Assembly (NCBI RefSeq): GCF_001375555.1
Contig: NZ_CTDZ01000008.1
Location: forward strand, 8,279-72,278
Source of the DNA: Numidum massiliense
GTDB lineage: Bacteria; Bacillota; Bacilli; Thermoactinomycetales; Novibacillaceae
Reading direction: 5' to 3'
Length of the DNA: 64,000 nt
In this document: one piece after another, positions 35,011 to 43,878 of the stretch
Position numbering within the stretch: position 1 is the first letter of the stretch
Layout: each line of letters starts with the position of its first letter
The notes under the pieces: model-generated
What the model was told of the DNA's origin: nothing
The model's input: only the letters and a program-made list of their open reading frames with translations
Database searches by the model: none
Translations under genes and position numbers: made by a program

Positions 35011-36717
35011 ATGACGCACAATTGGTGGAAAGAAAGTGTCGTTTATCAAATATACCCGCGCAGTTTTATGGACAGCAACGGGGATGGGATCGGTGACTTG
35101 CAGGGCATCATTTCTAAGCTCGATTATTTGCAAACGCTCGGTGTCGACGTTATTTGGCTATCGCCGATTTATGCCTCGCCGAACGACGACAACGGCTACG
35201 ATATTAGCGATTACCGCAGCATTTTGCCGGAATTCGGGACGATGGACGATTTCGATGAACTGCTCGCGGCGGCCCATGCGCGGGGATTAAAGGTCATTAT
35301 GGACCTCGTCGTCAACCACACGTCCGACGAACATGCGTGGTTCGTCGAAGCGCGCCAGTCGAGAGAGAGCCCTTACCGCGACTATTACATTTGGAAACCT
35401 GGGAAGGACGGGCAGGCGCCGAACAACTGGGAAAGTAACTTTGGCGGCTCGGCTTGGGAATACGACGAGGCGACGGATGAATACTACTTGCACTTGTTTA
35501 GTAAGAAACAGCCAGACCTCAATTGGGAAAATCCGCGCATGAGACGCGACATTTACGACATGATGACGTGGTGGTTGGATAAAGGGATCGACGGGTTTCG
35601 CATGGACGTTATTAACTTTATTTCGAAACACCCCGACTTGCCTGACGGGGAACGAATCGCCGGGAAAAAATATGCGTCAGGAAGTCCGTATTACGTGAAT
35701 GGGCCGCGCGTTCACGCGTTTTTACAAGAAATGAATGCGCAGGTGCTATCACGCCACGACCTACTCACCGTCGGGGAAATGCCCGGTGTGACGGTTGAGG
35801 AGGCGCAGCGCTACACTGGGGAAGACAGGCAAGAGCTCAACATGGTATTTCAGTTTGAGCACGTCGGACTCGGCAGTGGGCCGAATGGCAAGTGGAGTAA
35901 CCTCTCGTGGAAGTTGCCCGACTTAAAGCGCATCCTCTCGCGGTGGCAATATGGCTTAGCGGAGACAGGGTGGAACAGCTTGTATTGGAACAACCACGAT
36001 CAGCCGCGCGTCGTTTCTAAGTTTGGCGACGACGGGGCGTATCGCGTCGAAAGTGCGAAAATGCTGGCGACGTGTCTCCACCTGATGCAAGGCACGCCTT
36101 ACATTTATCAAGGGGAAGAGCTCGGGATGACGAACGTCGCCTTCCCGTCGATCGCCCACTACCGCGACATTGAAACGATTAACTTTTACAACGAAGCGAT
36201 GCGGCAGGAAGGCAGCGATGAAGACGACGTGCTAGCAGCAATTCACGCCATTAGCCGCGACAATGCCCGCACGCCGATGCAGTGGAACGCGGAGGAGCAG
36301 GCGGGGTTTACGACCGGGACGCCGTGGCTCGCCGTTAATCCGAATTACCGTTCGATCAATGCAGCGCAGGCGCTCAGCGACGAACACTCCGTCTTTTACT
36401 ACTACCAGCAGCTCATTCGCTTGCGCAAACAATACCCGCTCATCGTTTACGGCCGGTATGAGTTACTTCTTCCGGACGACGAACAAATTTTTGCTTACAC
36501 GCGGACGCTCGGAAAGGAACAGTTACTCGTCCTCTGCAATTTTTCCGCTTCGCGAGCCGTATGTGAGCTACCCGCACCGCTGTCCACCCAGCTGTCCGCT
36601 TCTAGCGCAAAGGTGTTGATCGCCAATTACGACGATCGGGAACGGGAGCAGGAGCAGGTGGACGGTTGTCTCGACCTTCGTCCGTATGAGGCGGTAGCTT
36701 TTTTACTCGAAAGGTGA
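35011..36717 (+). CDS. malL: GH13 oligo-1,6-glucosidase / alpha-glucosidase
   Basis: A 568-residue cytoplasmic glucosidase of the GH13_31 type. Catalytic residues are D199 in GFRMDVINF, E256 in TVGEMPGV and D330 in NNHDQPR, matching B. subtilis MalL and oligo-1,6-glucosidases. Either ATG 35011 (AGGGG 8 bp upstream) or the in-frame GTG 35002 (GGAGG 9 bp upstream) could be used; the ATG gives the typical N terminus. It follows the LacI gene by about 100 bp without a terminator and probably belongs to the importer operon. It would hydrolyse imported isomaltose, maltose or sucrose-type sugars. Confidence 0.9.
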   Translation: MTHNWWKESVVYQIYPRSFMDSNGDGIGDLQGIISKLDYLQTLGVDVIWLSPIYASPNDDNGYDISDYRSILPEFGTMDDFDELLAAAHARGLKVIMDLVVNHTSDEHAWFVEARQSRESPYRDYYIWKPGKDGQAPNNWESNFGGSAWEYDEATDEYYLHLFSKKQPDLNWENPRMRRDIYDMMTWWLDKGIDGFRMDVINFISKHPDLPDGERIAGKKYASGSPYYVNGPRVHAFLQEMNAQVLSRHDLLTVGEMPGVTVEEAQRYTGEDRQELNMVFQFEHVGLGSGPNGKWSNLSWKLPDLKRILSRWQYGLAETGWNSLYWNNHDQPRVVSKFGDDGAYRVESAKMLATCLHLMQGTPYIYQGEELGMTNVAFPSIAHYRDIETINFYNEAMRQEGSDEDDVLAAIHAISRDNARTPMQWNAEEQAGFTTGTPWLAVNPNYRSINAAQALSDEHSVFYYYQQLIRLRKQYPLIVYGRYELLLPDDEQIFAYTRTLGKEQLLVLCNFSASRAVCELPAPLSTQLSASSAKVLIANYDDREREQEQVDGCLDLRPYEAVAFLLER

Positions 36718-36764
36718 GGATAGGATCGCGTGTCATTCTGTGTCATTCAATGAAAGGTTATGAA

Positions 36765-36791
36765 GGGAACGCTATTCGCGAGCGTTCCTCT
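36765..36791 (+). terminator. weak terminator after malL
   Basis: GGAACGCT and AGCGTTCC (36766-36788) form an 8-bp stem followed by only a weak T-containing tail. Confidence 0.5.
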
Positions 36792-36856
36792 TGCAGAAAC
36801 TCGCCACAGGCCGTGGAGCAAACCGGGCGGCTGTCTCTTCAGATGAAACTTACGGG

Positions 36857-36887
36857 GCGCGCTGTCGCAATCGCAGCGCGCTATTTC
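36857..36887 (+). terminator. second hairpin after malL
   Basis: GCGCGCTG (36857-36864) pairs with CAGCGCGC (36874-36881), followed by TATTTCT. It lies between convergent genes. Confidence 0.5.
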
Positions 36888-36907
36888 TGTGTCCCTCACC
36901 CTATATT

Positions 36908-37740
36908 TTACTCACCCCAAGAAAAGTCATTGCGGTAAATCGCGTTCGGAACGCCGATGTAATCTACTTTGTTGTCGTGTTCGCTGACGATGAGTGCCCG
37001 TTCTTCGATGTTTAACGTTTCTCCAGGCGGAAATTGCACGTCCCAGTATACTGTCAAGTCGACAACTTCGCTCGGTTTTAAGGTAATCCCTTTGGCGGGG
37101 AACGGTTTGTTGTCCTTATTCACGATAATATCCTTTTGTCAAACTTAATGTTCGGGTTGTTGCTAATGAAACCTGTGATGCGTACAGGGTAATCGTTGTC
37201 GTTTCTGACCCCGATTTTTAACGGATTCGATTGTGGGAATACAGCAAATTCCCGGATTAATACCATGATGCCGGAATAGCCTCCTTCTATGACGTTGACG
37301 GTAATTTCACCGAGGTTAAGCACCTTCGTACCGTCTTTCGTTTTAAAGGAAATTTTCGTAAATGTATGGTTGCCAGGTTTTTGTGTCGACAAATCGATCG
37401 CAAGTGCTTTTTGCTCCAATTTATCTTGGGGAGGGTTTTCTTCAATCTTGAACGAATCAAGGGACACGATGTCAGTTTCAGGCAATAACTTGACCTCTTC
37501 AACGTATTGATCGTCGACTTTCAACTCCGATGAATGATTAAATGCAAGGTTTAAAATATAAGAATCGTCCTGCTCCCCCTCTTCGGCGCTAGGATCGAAA
37601 TAAGCTTCGTAACTTCCTTGATTTAGGACCATTTCAAAGGTGGGGGGCGACGACTTTTTTTCGGTGGATGTGGGCTTCGTGCAACTAACGAGTAATAAGG
37701 TACTGATCAGGATTAATGTTAAGGTGCGCCGTTTGCTCAT
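36908..37740 (-). pseudogene. frameshifted lipoprotein, unknown function
   Basis: Two frames (37740-37120 and 37123-36908) read as one protein interrupted near 37120. The first has a lipoprotein leader with Cys 20 in LLLVSC, a Thr/Ser/Lys-rich spacer and beta-rich sequence ending NNPNIKFDKRIL; the second continues with NKDNKPFPAKGITLKPSEVVDLTVYWDV, which looks like the next strands of the same Ig-like domain. The second frame starts one base off at the third base of codon 206. The first part has GAGGGGAG before its ATG. It is either a recent frameshift, a sequencing slip near an A/G run, or two coupled genes. No family was recognised. Confidence 0.6.
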
Positions 37741-37763
37741 CGTTTGTTGTCTCCCCTCTAAGT

Positions 37764-38048
37764 TTAAGAATATAGGCCTTCCGGATGGTGGAAGGCCTTG
37801 ACTTTAATGGTACTTTTGGAGGCTGTCCTTGAAAATTTGTAAGTGACCTTCTTACTAGACATATTCTTGAATTTTTCGACTGTATAAGGTGTACCGTACG
37901 CACTCGTTTGAGAAATGAATGTCCACTTGTCAAATAGGTACGGAAAGAACCAACGCTTTTTTGACCACGACAACCTCTCCTTTAACCTTAAAATTTTGTT
38001 ACAGTGTTTACATTCGACACTTACAAATAACAATCCTTCTATTTTCAA
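37764..38048 (-). CDS. small unknown protein with a CxxC pair, doubtful
   Basis: A 94-residue frame starting at a TTG with no clear ribosome binding site. It contains ECKHCNKIL near residue 12, a CxxC pair that suggests a zinc ribbon remnant, and a Lys-rich C terminus. AAAGGAGAGG occurs inside the frame (about 37985) and could serve a shorter product starting at TTG near 37977. It lies directly upstream of the broken lipoprotein, on the same strand. Base composition is more AT-rich than the flanks. It could be a degraded gene; confidence is low. Confidence 0.3.
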   Translation of the reverse strand: MKIEGLLFVSVECKHCNKILRLKERLSWSKKRWFFPYLFDKWTFISQTSAYGTPYTVEKFKNMSSKKVTYKFSRTASKSTIKVKAFHHPEGLYS

Positions 38049-38174
38049 ATACTTTTTCTGTGAATAATTAGGATCTTTCTAGGCACTAATGCCTATTTTT
38101 CAATTTCCTGTTATGACAGGCACAACGAAATGATGAGTGGGCCTGTCTTTTGCAAAATAAATAGCATAAAAGTG

Positions 38175-38203
38175 TTTACATATTTGCTTTACTGTTATAT
38201 AAT
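38175..38203 (+). promoter_or_regulatory. sigma-A promoter of aceBA
   Basis: TTTACA (38175-38180), an exact 17-bp spacer and TATAAT (38198-38203). The leader to aceB is about 185 nt and contains two very short frames with good ribosome binding sites. Confidence 0.85.
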
Positions 38204-38397
38204 ACATAAAAACATATGCTAACTGTACTTATACAGAATAGGAGGGCTGAGTGCCAGCAGGTGGGGGGAAAAGATTGAGGATTTAGGATTGATCGATAGC
38301 ACCACAGCGAAGGAGAAAAAAGGTGAATAGACAAAGCAGTGAACAAGAGAGGAACATGTGAGGAACAAGCATAATAGCGAAAGGATGAAGGGACCTC

Positions 38398-39984
38398 ATG
38401 GAAGCTAAAACGGAGCGGCTGAACGTGATCGGGGATGTGCCCGAGGCGTACAGCGACATTTTGACGGCGGAGGCACTAGACTTCGTCGCCACGTTAGCAG
38501 AGCTATTCGAGGGACGGCGGCGAGAGTTGCTTAAGCGCCGCGAGGAGAGACAGGCAGCGTTTGATGCAGGGGAGATGGCCGATTTTTTACCGGAAACGGC
38601 ACACATTCGCGAAGGTTCGTGGAAGGTGGCATCGGCTCCGCACGACTTGCGCGACCGCCGGGTAGAAATTACGGGACCGGTCGACCGCAAAATGGTCATT
38701 AACGCCTTGAATTCCGGCGCTAACGTATTTATGGCTTGCTTCGAAGATGCGAATGCGCCGACGTGGGCGAATAACATAGAAGGGCAAATTAACTTGCGCG
38801 ACGCTGTTAACCGCACAATTAGTTACGTTAGTCCGGAAGGGAAGCAGTATGCGCTAAAGGAAAAATTGGCTACGCTCGCTGTGCGGCCACGCGGCTGGCA
38901 CCTCGTCGAAAAGCACGTCCAATACGACGGAGAGCCAATTTCCGCTAGTTTGTTCGACTTTGGCCTCTTTTTCTTCCACAATGCGCGAACGTTGATCGCA
39001 AATGGGAGCGGCCCTTATTTTTACTTACCGAAGATGGAGAGTCATTTAGAGGCGCGGCTATGGAACGACGTGTTTAACTTTGCGGAAGATGCGCTCGGCA
39101 TCCCGCGGGGGACGATTAAAGTGACGGTGCTCATCGAGACGATTTGGGCCGCCTTCGAGACAGAAGAAATTTTATACGAGCTGCGCGAGCGTTCCGCTGC
39201 CCTAAACTGTGGGCGCTGGGATTACATTTTTAGCTTTATTAAAATGTTCCGTAACCATCCCGACGTCGTGTTGCCCGACCGGGCGAGCGTGACGATGACG
39301 TCGCCCTTTATGCGCGCTTACTCACTGCACACGGTAAAAACGTGTCACAAGCGCGGTGCTCATGCGATCGGCGGCATGGCCGCGCAAATTCCAGTGAAAA
39401 ACGATCCGGCAGCCAACGAAGTGGCCTTTGCGAAGGTGCGCGAGGATAAGACGCGGGAAGCGAAAGACGGCCACGACGGTACGTGGGTGGCGCACCCCGG
39501 GCTCGTACCCGTCGCCTTAGAAGTGTTTAACGCGTATATGCCTAAAGCGAACCAGATTGACAAACAGCGCGACGATGTCCAGGTGACGGCGGAGCAGTTG
39601 CTCGAAGTGCCCCAAGGGGACATAACGGAAGCGGGTCTACGGACGAACGTTCGCGTCGGGTTGCAGTATATCGAAGCGTGGTTTGCCGGGCGCGGTGCCG
39701 TGCCGATCGACAACTTGATGGAAGACGCGGCAACGGCAGAAATTTCTCGGGCGCAAGTTTGGCAGTGGATTCGCAGTCCGCAAGGGGTGTTAACGGACGG
39801 GCGAAAGGTGACTGCCGAGCTGTTTGAACAGATCTTGCAGGAGGAACGCCAGAAGCTCAGTGAAAGTTACGGTAGTGAACGTGAAAGCACCATTGCCGCA
39901 GCTAGTGACCTGTTGCAGAAAATTGTGTTAGACGACGAGTTTGTGACGTTTTTGACCTTGCCAGGATATGAACTGTTGTCGTAA
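38398..39984 (+). CDS. aceB: malate synthase A
   Basis: A 528-residue enzyme condensing glyoxylate with acetyl-CoA to malate, the second step of the glyoxylate shunt. The length and the blocks [40 protein letters not shown] and [10 protein letters not shown] match the A isoform. Its ATG follows an AAAGGATGAAGGGA stretch. It is followed by isocitrate lyase 83 bp later, giving an aceBA operon with a shared terminator. The shunt allows growth on acetate and fatty acids and is sporadic among Bacillales. Confidence 0.95.
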   Translation: MEAKTERLNVIGDVPEAYSDILTAEALDFVATLAELFEGRRRELLKRREERQAAFDAGEMADFLPETAHIREGSWKVASAPHDLRDRRVEITGPVDRKMVINALNSGANVFMACFEDANAPTWANNIEGQINLRDAVNRTISYVSPEGKQYALKEKLATLAVRPRGWHLVEKHVQYDGEPISASLFDFGLFFFHNARTLIANGSGPYFYLPKMESHLEARLWNDVFNFAEDALGIPRGTIKVTVLIETIWAAFETEEILYELRERSAALNCGRWDYIFSFIKMFRNHPDVVLPDRASVTMTSPFMRAYSLHTVKTCHKRGAHAIGGMAAQIPVKNDPAANEVAFAKVREDKTREAKDGHDGTWVAHPGLVPVALEVFNAYMPKANQIDKQRDDVQVTAEQLLEVPQGDITEAGLRTNVRVGLQYIEAWFAGRGAVPIDNLMEDAATAEISRAQVWQWIRSPQGVLTDGRKVTAELFEQILQEERQKLSESYGSERESTIAAASDLLQKIVLDDEFVTFLTLPGYELLS

Positions 39985-40066
39985 TTGCCGTTGTCGCAAC
40001 GATTGAAAACTAACGAAGCACACATTCAGAAGAAGTGATCGCCAACTAATAGGAGGAGAAACTGTT

Positions 40067-41344
40067 ATGACGAAAAGTGAGGAAGCGCGCAAGTTGGAGG
40101 AGAGCTGGGAGACGTATAGCCGCTGGCAAGGGATTGAACGACCCTATTCAGGAGACGACGTCGTTCGCCTGCGCGGGTCGGTGCAAATCGAATACACACT
40201 AGCGCAAATGGGTGCGGAGCGGCTGTGGGAGCTGTTGCACACAGAAGATTACGTGCACGCCCTCGGCGCGTTGACCGGTAACCAAGCGGTGCAACAAGTG
40301 AAGGCGGGTCTTAAAGCGATTTACTTGAGCGGGTGGCAGGTGGCGGCCGATGCGAACTTGGCCGGACAGATGTACCCCGACCAAAGCTTGTATCCGGCAA
40401 ACAGTGTGCCCCACGTCGTCAAGCGCATCAACCAAGCGCTACAGCGTGCAGACCAAATTGACCACTCGGAAGGAAACAGCGGGAAACATTGGTTTGCGCC
40501 GATCGTCGCCGATGCCGAAGCCGGGTTCGGTGGACATTTAAACGTGTTTGAACTGATGAAATCGATGATTGAAGCTGGCGCAGCAGGGGTTCACTTCGAG
40601 GACCAACTCGCGTCGGAGAAAAAATGTGGCCACATGGGCGGTAAGGTGCTCATTCCGACACAGCAGGCGATTCAACACTTAGTTGCAGCACGGCTCGCGT
40701 CTGACGTAATGGGTGTGCCGACGCTCATCGTCGCCCGCACGGATGCGAACGCGGCGACCTTGCTGACGAGTGACGTCGATTCCCGCGACCACAAGTTTAT
40801 GACTGGCGAACGCACGACAGAAGGGTTTTATAAGGTAAAGGCTGGCATTGAACAGGCGATTGCCCGCGGACTCGCTTATGCACCCTACGCCGACTTGCTC
40901 TGGTGCGAGACGTCGGAGCCGAACATCGCGGAAGCGCGCCAGTTTGCCGAGGCAATTCACAGCAAGTACCCTGGAAAACTGCTCGCCTACAACTGTTCGC
41001 CTTCGTTTAACTGGAAGAAGAAGCTCGACGATGCGGCGATCGCTTCGTTCCAGCAAGAACTCGGAAAAATGGGCTACAAGTTCCAGTTCATTACGCTCGC
41101 TGGATTCCACGCGCTCAACAACAGCATGTTTGAATTAGCGTCTGCTTATCGGGATCACGGGATGACGGCATATTCGGAATTACAGCAACGAGAATTTGCC
41201 AATGAGGCGAGCGGCTACACGGCGACGCGACACCAACGCGAAGTCGGCACCGGTTATTTTGACGAAGTCGCGCAAGTGATTACGGGTGGCACGTCGTCGA
41301 CAACCGCTCTGACGGGTTCGACCGAAGAGGAACAGTTTATTTAA
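40067..41344 (+). CDS. aceA: isocitrate lyase
   Basis: A 425-residue enzyme splitting isocitrate into glyoxylate and succinate. The signature [10 protein letters not shown] with catalytic C187 is intact, as are the metal-binding and substrate blocks [35 protein letters not shown] lies just ahead of the ATG. It is co-transcribed with aceB. The protein ends with a Thr/Ser-rich tail ([18 protein letters not shown]), usual for the bacterial form. Confidence 0.96.
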   Translation: MTKSEEARKLEESWETYSRWQGIERPYSGDDVVRLRGSVQIEYTLAQMGAERLWELLHTEDYVHALGALTGNQAVQQVKAGLKAIYLSGWQVAADANLAGQMYPDQSLYPANSVPHVVKRINQALQRADQIDHSEGNSGKHWFAPIVADAEAGFGGHLNVFELMKSMIEAGAAGVHFEDQLASEKKCGHMGGKVLIPTQQAIQHLVAARLASDVMGVPTLIVARTDANAATLLTSDVDSRDHKFMTGERTTEGFYKVKAGIEQAIARGLAYAPYADLLWCETSEPNIAEARQFAEAIHSKYPGKLLAYNCSPSFNWKKKLDDAAIASFQQELGKMGYKFQFITLAGFHALNNSMFELASAYRDHGMTAYSELQQREFANEASGYTATRHQREVGTGYFDEVAQVITGGTSSTTALTGSTEEEQFI

Positions 41345-41477
41345 TCGTTTCCTCATCGGTTACCCCATTCATTCGTCTCAAAAGTGGTTATGCGACTAAC
41401 CAGCAGTTGAGGCAGCGGGAAGGGGGTACTGCCCACCCCCATTCCCTTTAGGTTACGAAAATCGCTACTTTTTTGTA

Positions 41478-41518
41478 CCCTCTCCTTTACCACGCCATTA
41501 CAGGAGGGGGCTTTTTTT
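41478..41518 (+). terminator. terminator of the aceBA operon
   Basis: CCCTCTCCT (41478-41486) pairs with AGGAGGGGG (41502-41510), one G-U pair, followed by C and seven T residues. Confidence 0.88.
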
Positions 41519-41625
41519 ATGATGTAGCTGCTTTGAGGGCTACTTTGATGTAGCTCCTTGATATAGCTAATTCTTTGTAGCTACAAGGTCGCCCGAGAAC
41601 TCTCGTCACCGATAACGTGAGAGGT

Positions 41626-42283
41626 TCAATGATTATAATACTCCGGATTCACAAACCGTGCAAACGCACAAATGACGACGTCGCGGAACATGGCTACGCG
41701 CGTGATGCGGTTGTCCGTCAGCACGCCGATTGCCCCTTCGCGTTGCTTTACATTGCGTGCGCCCGTCCACTCGTCCATCACTGTCCCGAGTTCCTTTCCT
41801 TGATACAGCTGCTCGGCGACGGCAGGCGGCAGTTGCACGCGGTGCCCGCCGCCGATGCCGACCGCGCAGCTGCTCGGCGACGGCAGGCGGCAGTTGCACG
41901 CGGTGCCCGCCGCCGATGCCGACCGCGCCGTCGCTACATACGACAGCCCCCCAGTTGCAGACGAACAAACCGTGGGGCGTCTCGACGACCCCGCCTTCGA
42001 GTCCGATCCCGTACGCCAACGGTTCGCCGTATGCGCGATGTAATTCCGTGTGATTGAACCCTTCCGCGTCATGCGACTCCGAGTGTTGTACCCTCATCTG
42101 TTGTAATACCGCACGCGCGCGATTGATCGCCCCAGTAATCGTTTCTTCGTCAGAAAAGGGCTGTTTGGACACGCCGGAAGCGACAGCGATGCCGACGACA
42201 GTGCCGCCTAGCTGTAAGTCGTGGCAAGCGAGACGCACCGCGTCCACCTTCGCCGGATTTTTGGAGCCGACAGCGATTTGCAT
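41626..42283 (-). pseudogene. DUF84 inosine/xanthosine triphosphatase, broken by a 61-bp tandem duplication
   Basis: The N-terminal half, from MQIAVGSKNPAKVDAVRLA, is a clear YjjX/DUF84 non-canonical purine NTPase, which removes ITP and XTP from the nucleotide pool. After GIGGGHRVQLPPAVAEQL the frame is lost. An exact 61-bp duplication (41806-41866 and 41867-41927) adds a length not divisible by three. The second frame repeats GIGGGHRVQLPPAVAEQL and then carries on with the expected C-terminal half (YQGKELGTVMDEW, then GVLTDNRITR). Removing one copy would restore a complete gene. As sequenced the product would have a scrambled Arg-rich tail and is probably inactive. Confidence 0.88.
41806..41927. 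repeat. perfect 61-bp tandem duplication
   Basis: Both copies start CAGCTGCTCGGCGACGGC and end GATGCCGACCGCG. They are identical by eye and lie inside the DUF84 gene. Confidence 0.95.
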
Positions 42284-42764
42284 GCAATCCCCCCTAACAA
42301 AACCAACTTAAATTATACCAACCTGCAATGGGGTGGCCAAAATTACCATTGTGTGACTGCCAATAATTTCACCTGTGTCCAATGTTCTCCTGCTAATTTT
42401 AACACGTTCGGCGGTGAAGGATGTCCCGATAAGCCTCATTCTACGAGGTGGCATGTACCGTATGCAAACGTATCAAAAGAGTGTACCTATGGGATGAAAG
42501 CTGTTTCTGTACCAATAGTCGAAGATTCTATTTCGCGAAAAGGCACCCAACAGTTTCCCATTTGATTTTAAACGAGAAGAGACAACGACAAGTTTCAAAA
42601 AAAAAAGTTGGAAAATAAATGGAAACTATTGCTGTGCTAATTCGGATAATTGTTGTGTTAACATGGGGGTACTTCGCGGACGAACCCACCAAAGATGTCG
42701 CCGTAAGAACATCCGGGGGGACATTCCGCAAGTGGGATAACAAAAGAGGAGATGGTGTGAAGAC
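42284..42764. other. 480-bp AT-rich interval without a confident gene
   Basis: A plus-strand frame is open from before 42284 to 42565 and reads as a Cys-containing segment (TCVQC, EGCPDKP, KECTYG), but no start with a ribosome binding site was found. A poly-A stretch lies near 42600. The second half may hold the promoter and leader of the NlpC/P60 gene; no known riboswitch was recognised. Confidence 0.4.
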
Positions 42765-43274
42765 ATGTTTTCAAAGGCAAAAAAATCAGTCGGTACGTTT
42801 GCAATCGCGGTGACAGTTGCATTCGGGTTGATCTTTTCGGTAGGGAGTGGACAAGCTTACGCGGCAACACCTACTAGTGCGCCGTCGTCGCAAACAGTAG
42901 CTGACAAAATTATTGTTACGGGAAACCAGTACATAGGCACACCGTACCAGTTCGGGGCACGATACGGGCAAACGCGGACGTTTGACTGCTCGTCGTTCGT
43001 CAAAACGGTGTACGCGAAACATAACGTTTACTTGCCCCGTTCGTCGCGTCAACAGTCGCAAGTCGGGAAGTACGTACCTCGCAATCAATTGCAAAAAGGT
43101 GACCTCGTCTTTTTCTCGACGAGTAAATCAAAAGGGCGCGTCGGTCACGTAGGTATTTACGCTGGCAACGGTCTCCTTTTACACACATATGGACCGGGTG
43201 GCGTGCGCTACGACAGTTTGAACAAAGGTTGGTTGAACCGCGCCTACATTACGGCCAAACGGGTGCTAAAGTAA
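42765..43274 (+). CDS. secreted NlpC/P60 cell-wall endopeptidase
   Basis: A 169-residue exported hydrolase. The signal peptide is cleaved after AYA (about residue 33). A single NlpC/P60 domain follows with the triad C75 in FDCSSF, H128 in GHVGIY and H140 in LLHTYG; there is no separate cell-wall binding domain. Such enzymes cut gamma-D-glutamyl bonds in peptidoglycan stem peptides during growth or sporulation. GAGGAG lies about 13 bp before the ATG. It is a single-gene unit after an AT-rich leader, converging with the acetyltransferase gene. Confidence 0.9.
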   Translation: MFSKAKKSVGTFAIAVTVAFGLIFSVGSGQAYAATPTSAPSSQTVADKIIVTGNQYIGTPYQFGARYGQTRTFDCSSFVKTVYAKHNVYLPRSSRQQSQVGKYVPRNQLQKGDLVFFSTSKSKGRVGHVGIYAGNGLLLHTYGPGGVRYDSLNKGWLNRAYITAKRVLK

Positions 43275-43375
43275 TAAGACACATTCAATCTTGTTGTTCG
43301 CAACGAGAAACAGTGCAGGCTATAAAAGCTCCACGTGGTGAATCGCAAGTGAGAAATGAATAAAACAGCGTATGT

Positions 43376-43412
43376 AAAAAAATAGGAAGGCGTCGTATAC
43401 CGCCTTCCTATT
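43376..43412 (-). terminator. terminator of the YheC/D-GNAT cluster
   Basis: AATAGGAAGGCG (43381-43392) pairs with CGCCTTCCTATT (43401-43412); seven T residues follow on the minus strand. The stem overlaps the stop codon of the acetyltransferase gene. Confidence 0.88.
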
Positions 43413-43878
43413 TATTAATGATTCCCTCTATTTCCTCGCGGCGCCAGTCGCCCGCACCGAGCCAAAGCGTCGGTTTTCCCGTTACCCCTGTAAACATGTC
43501 GAAGGCGACCATGTTCATGGAGAAGCACAAGTTTAAGCTTGCTGTATTGTCGACGGCGACGCGCGCGTACATGCGTCCAAGCCTGTTGACGATGAAAGAG
43601 ACGAGCTGCTTGGCTACGCCTTTATTGCGAGCAGTCGGTTTTACCGCGATGATCGCTTCGTCGACGCCGTATTTGCCGACGGCGATGATGCCGACTAACT
43701 GTTTGTTGTGTACGGCGACAGCGATTGCTGTACCGAGATGTTCGCGGCCTAGCGGTAAATCGCGCAACCAGCGCAGCGCCTTGTGCGTGAGGCGCTGGTC
43801 ACCGTACTTGCGCAAAAAAAGCAGTAGGCGGCTGCGGTATTTATCGAGCATTCGTAGAGGAATGTCGCGGATGACCAA
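43408..43878 (-). CDS. GNAT-like N-acetyltransferase overlapping the YheC/D cluster
   Basis: A 156-residue protein with the GNAT pattern: a beta strand LVGIIAVGKYG, then AIIAVKPTARNKGVAKQLVSFIV, where the P-loop-like R/Q-x-x-G-x-A for CoA binding reads ARNKGVA, and the strand ARVAVDNTASLNLCFSMNM. It would transfer an acyl group from acyl-CoA to an unknown amine. The start is a TTG with GAGG about 8 bp upstream. It overlaps the 3' end of the ATP-grasp gene by 38 bp and is the last gene of the cluster, so it is very likely co-translated and functionally linked. Confidence 0.75.
   Translation of the reverse strand: MVIRDIPLRMLDKYRSRLLLFLRKYGDQRLTHKALRWLRDLPLGREHLGTAIAVAVHNKQLVGIIAVGKYGVDEAIIAVKPTARNKGVAKQLVSFIVNRLGRMYARVAVDNTASLNLCFSMNMVAFDMFTGVTGKPTLWLGAGDWRREEIEGIINK

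Noticed and set aside
41520-41600. Short GATGTAGCT repeats after aceA as a regulatory array
   Set aside because: Copies are irregular in sequence and spacing; probably chance or decayed repeats.
42600-42764. A second c-di-AMP riboswitch before the NlpC/P60 gene
   Set aside because: A GGGGGGAC stretch is present, but the CGCTTAAT, GGTGAA and CGTCAGCTAACC segments are missing.
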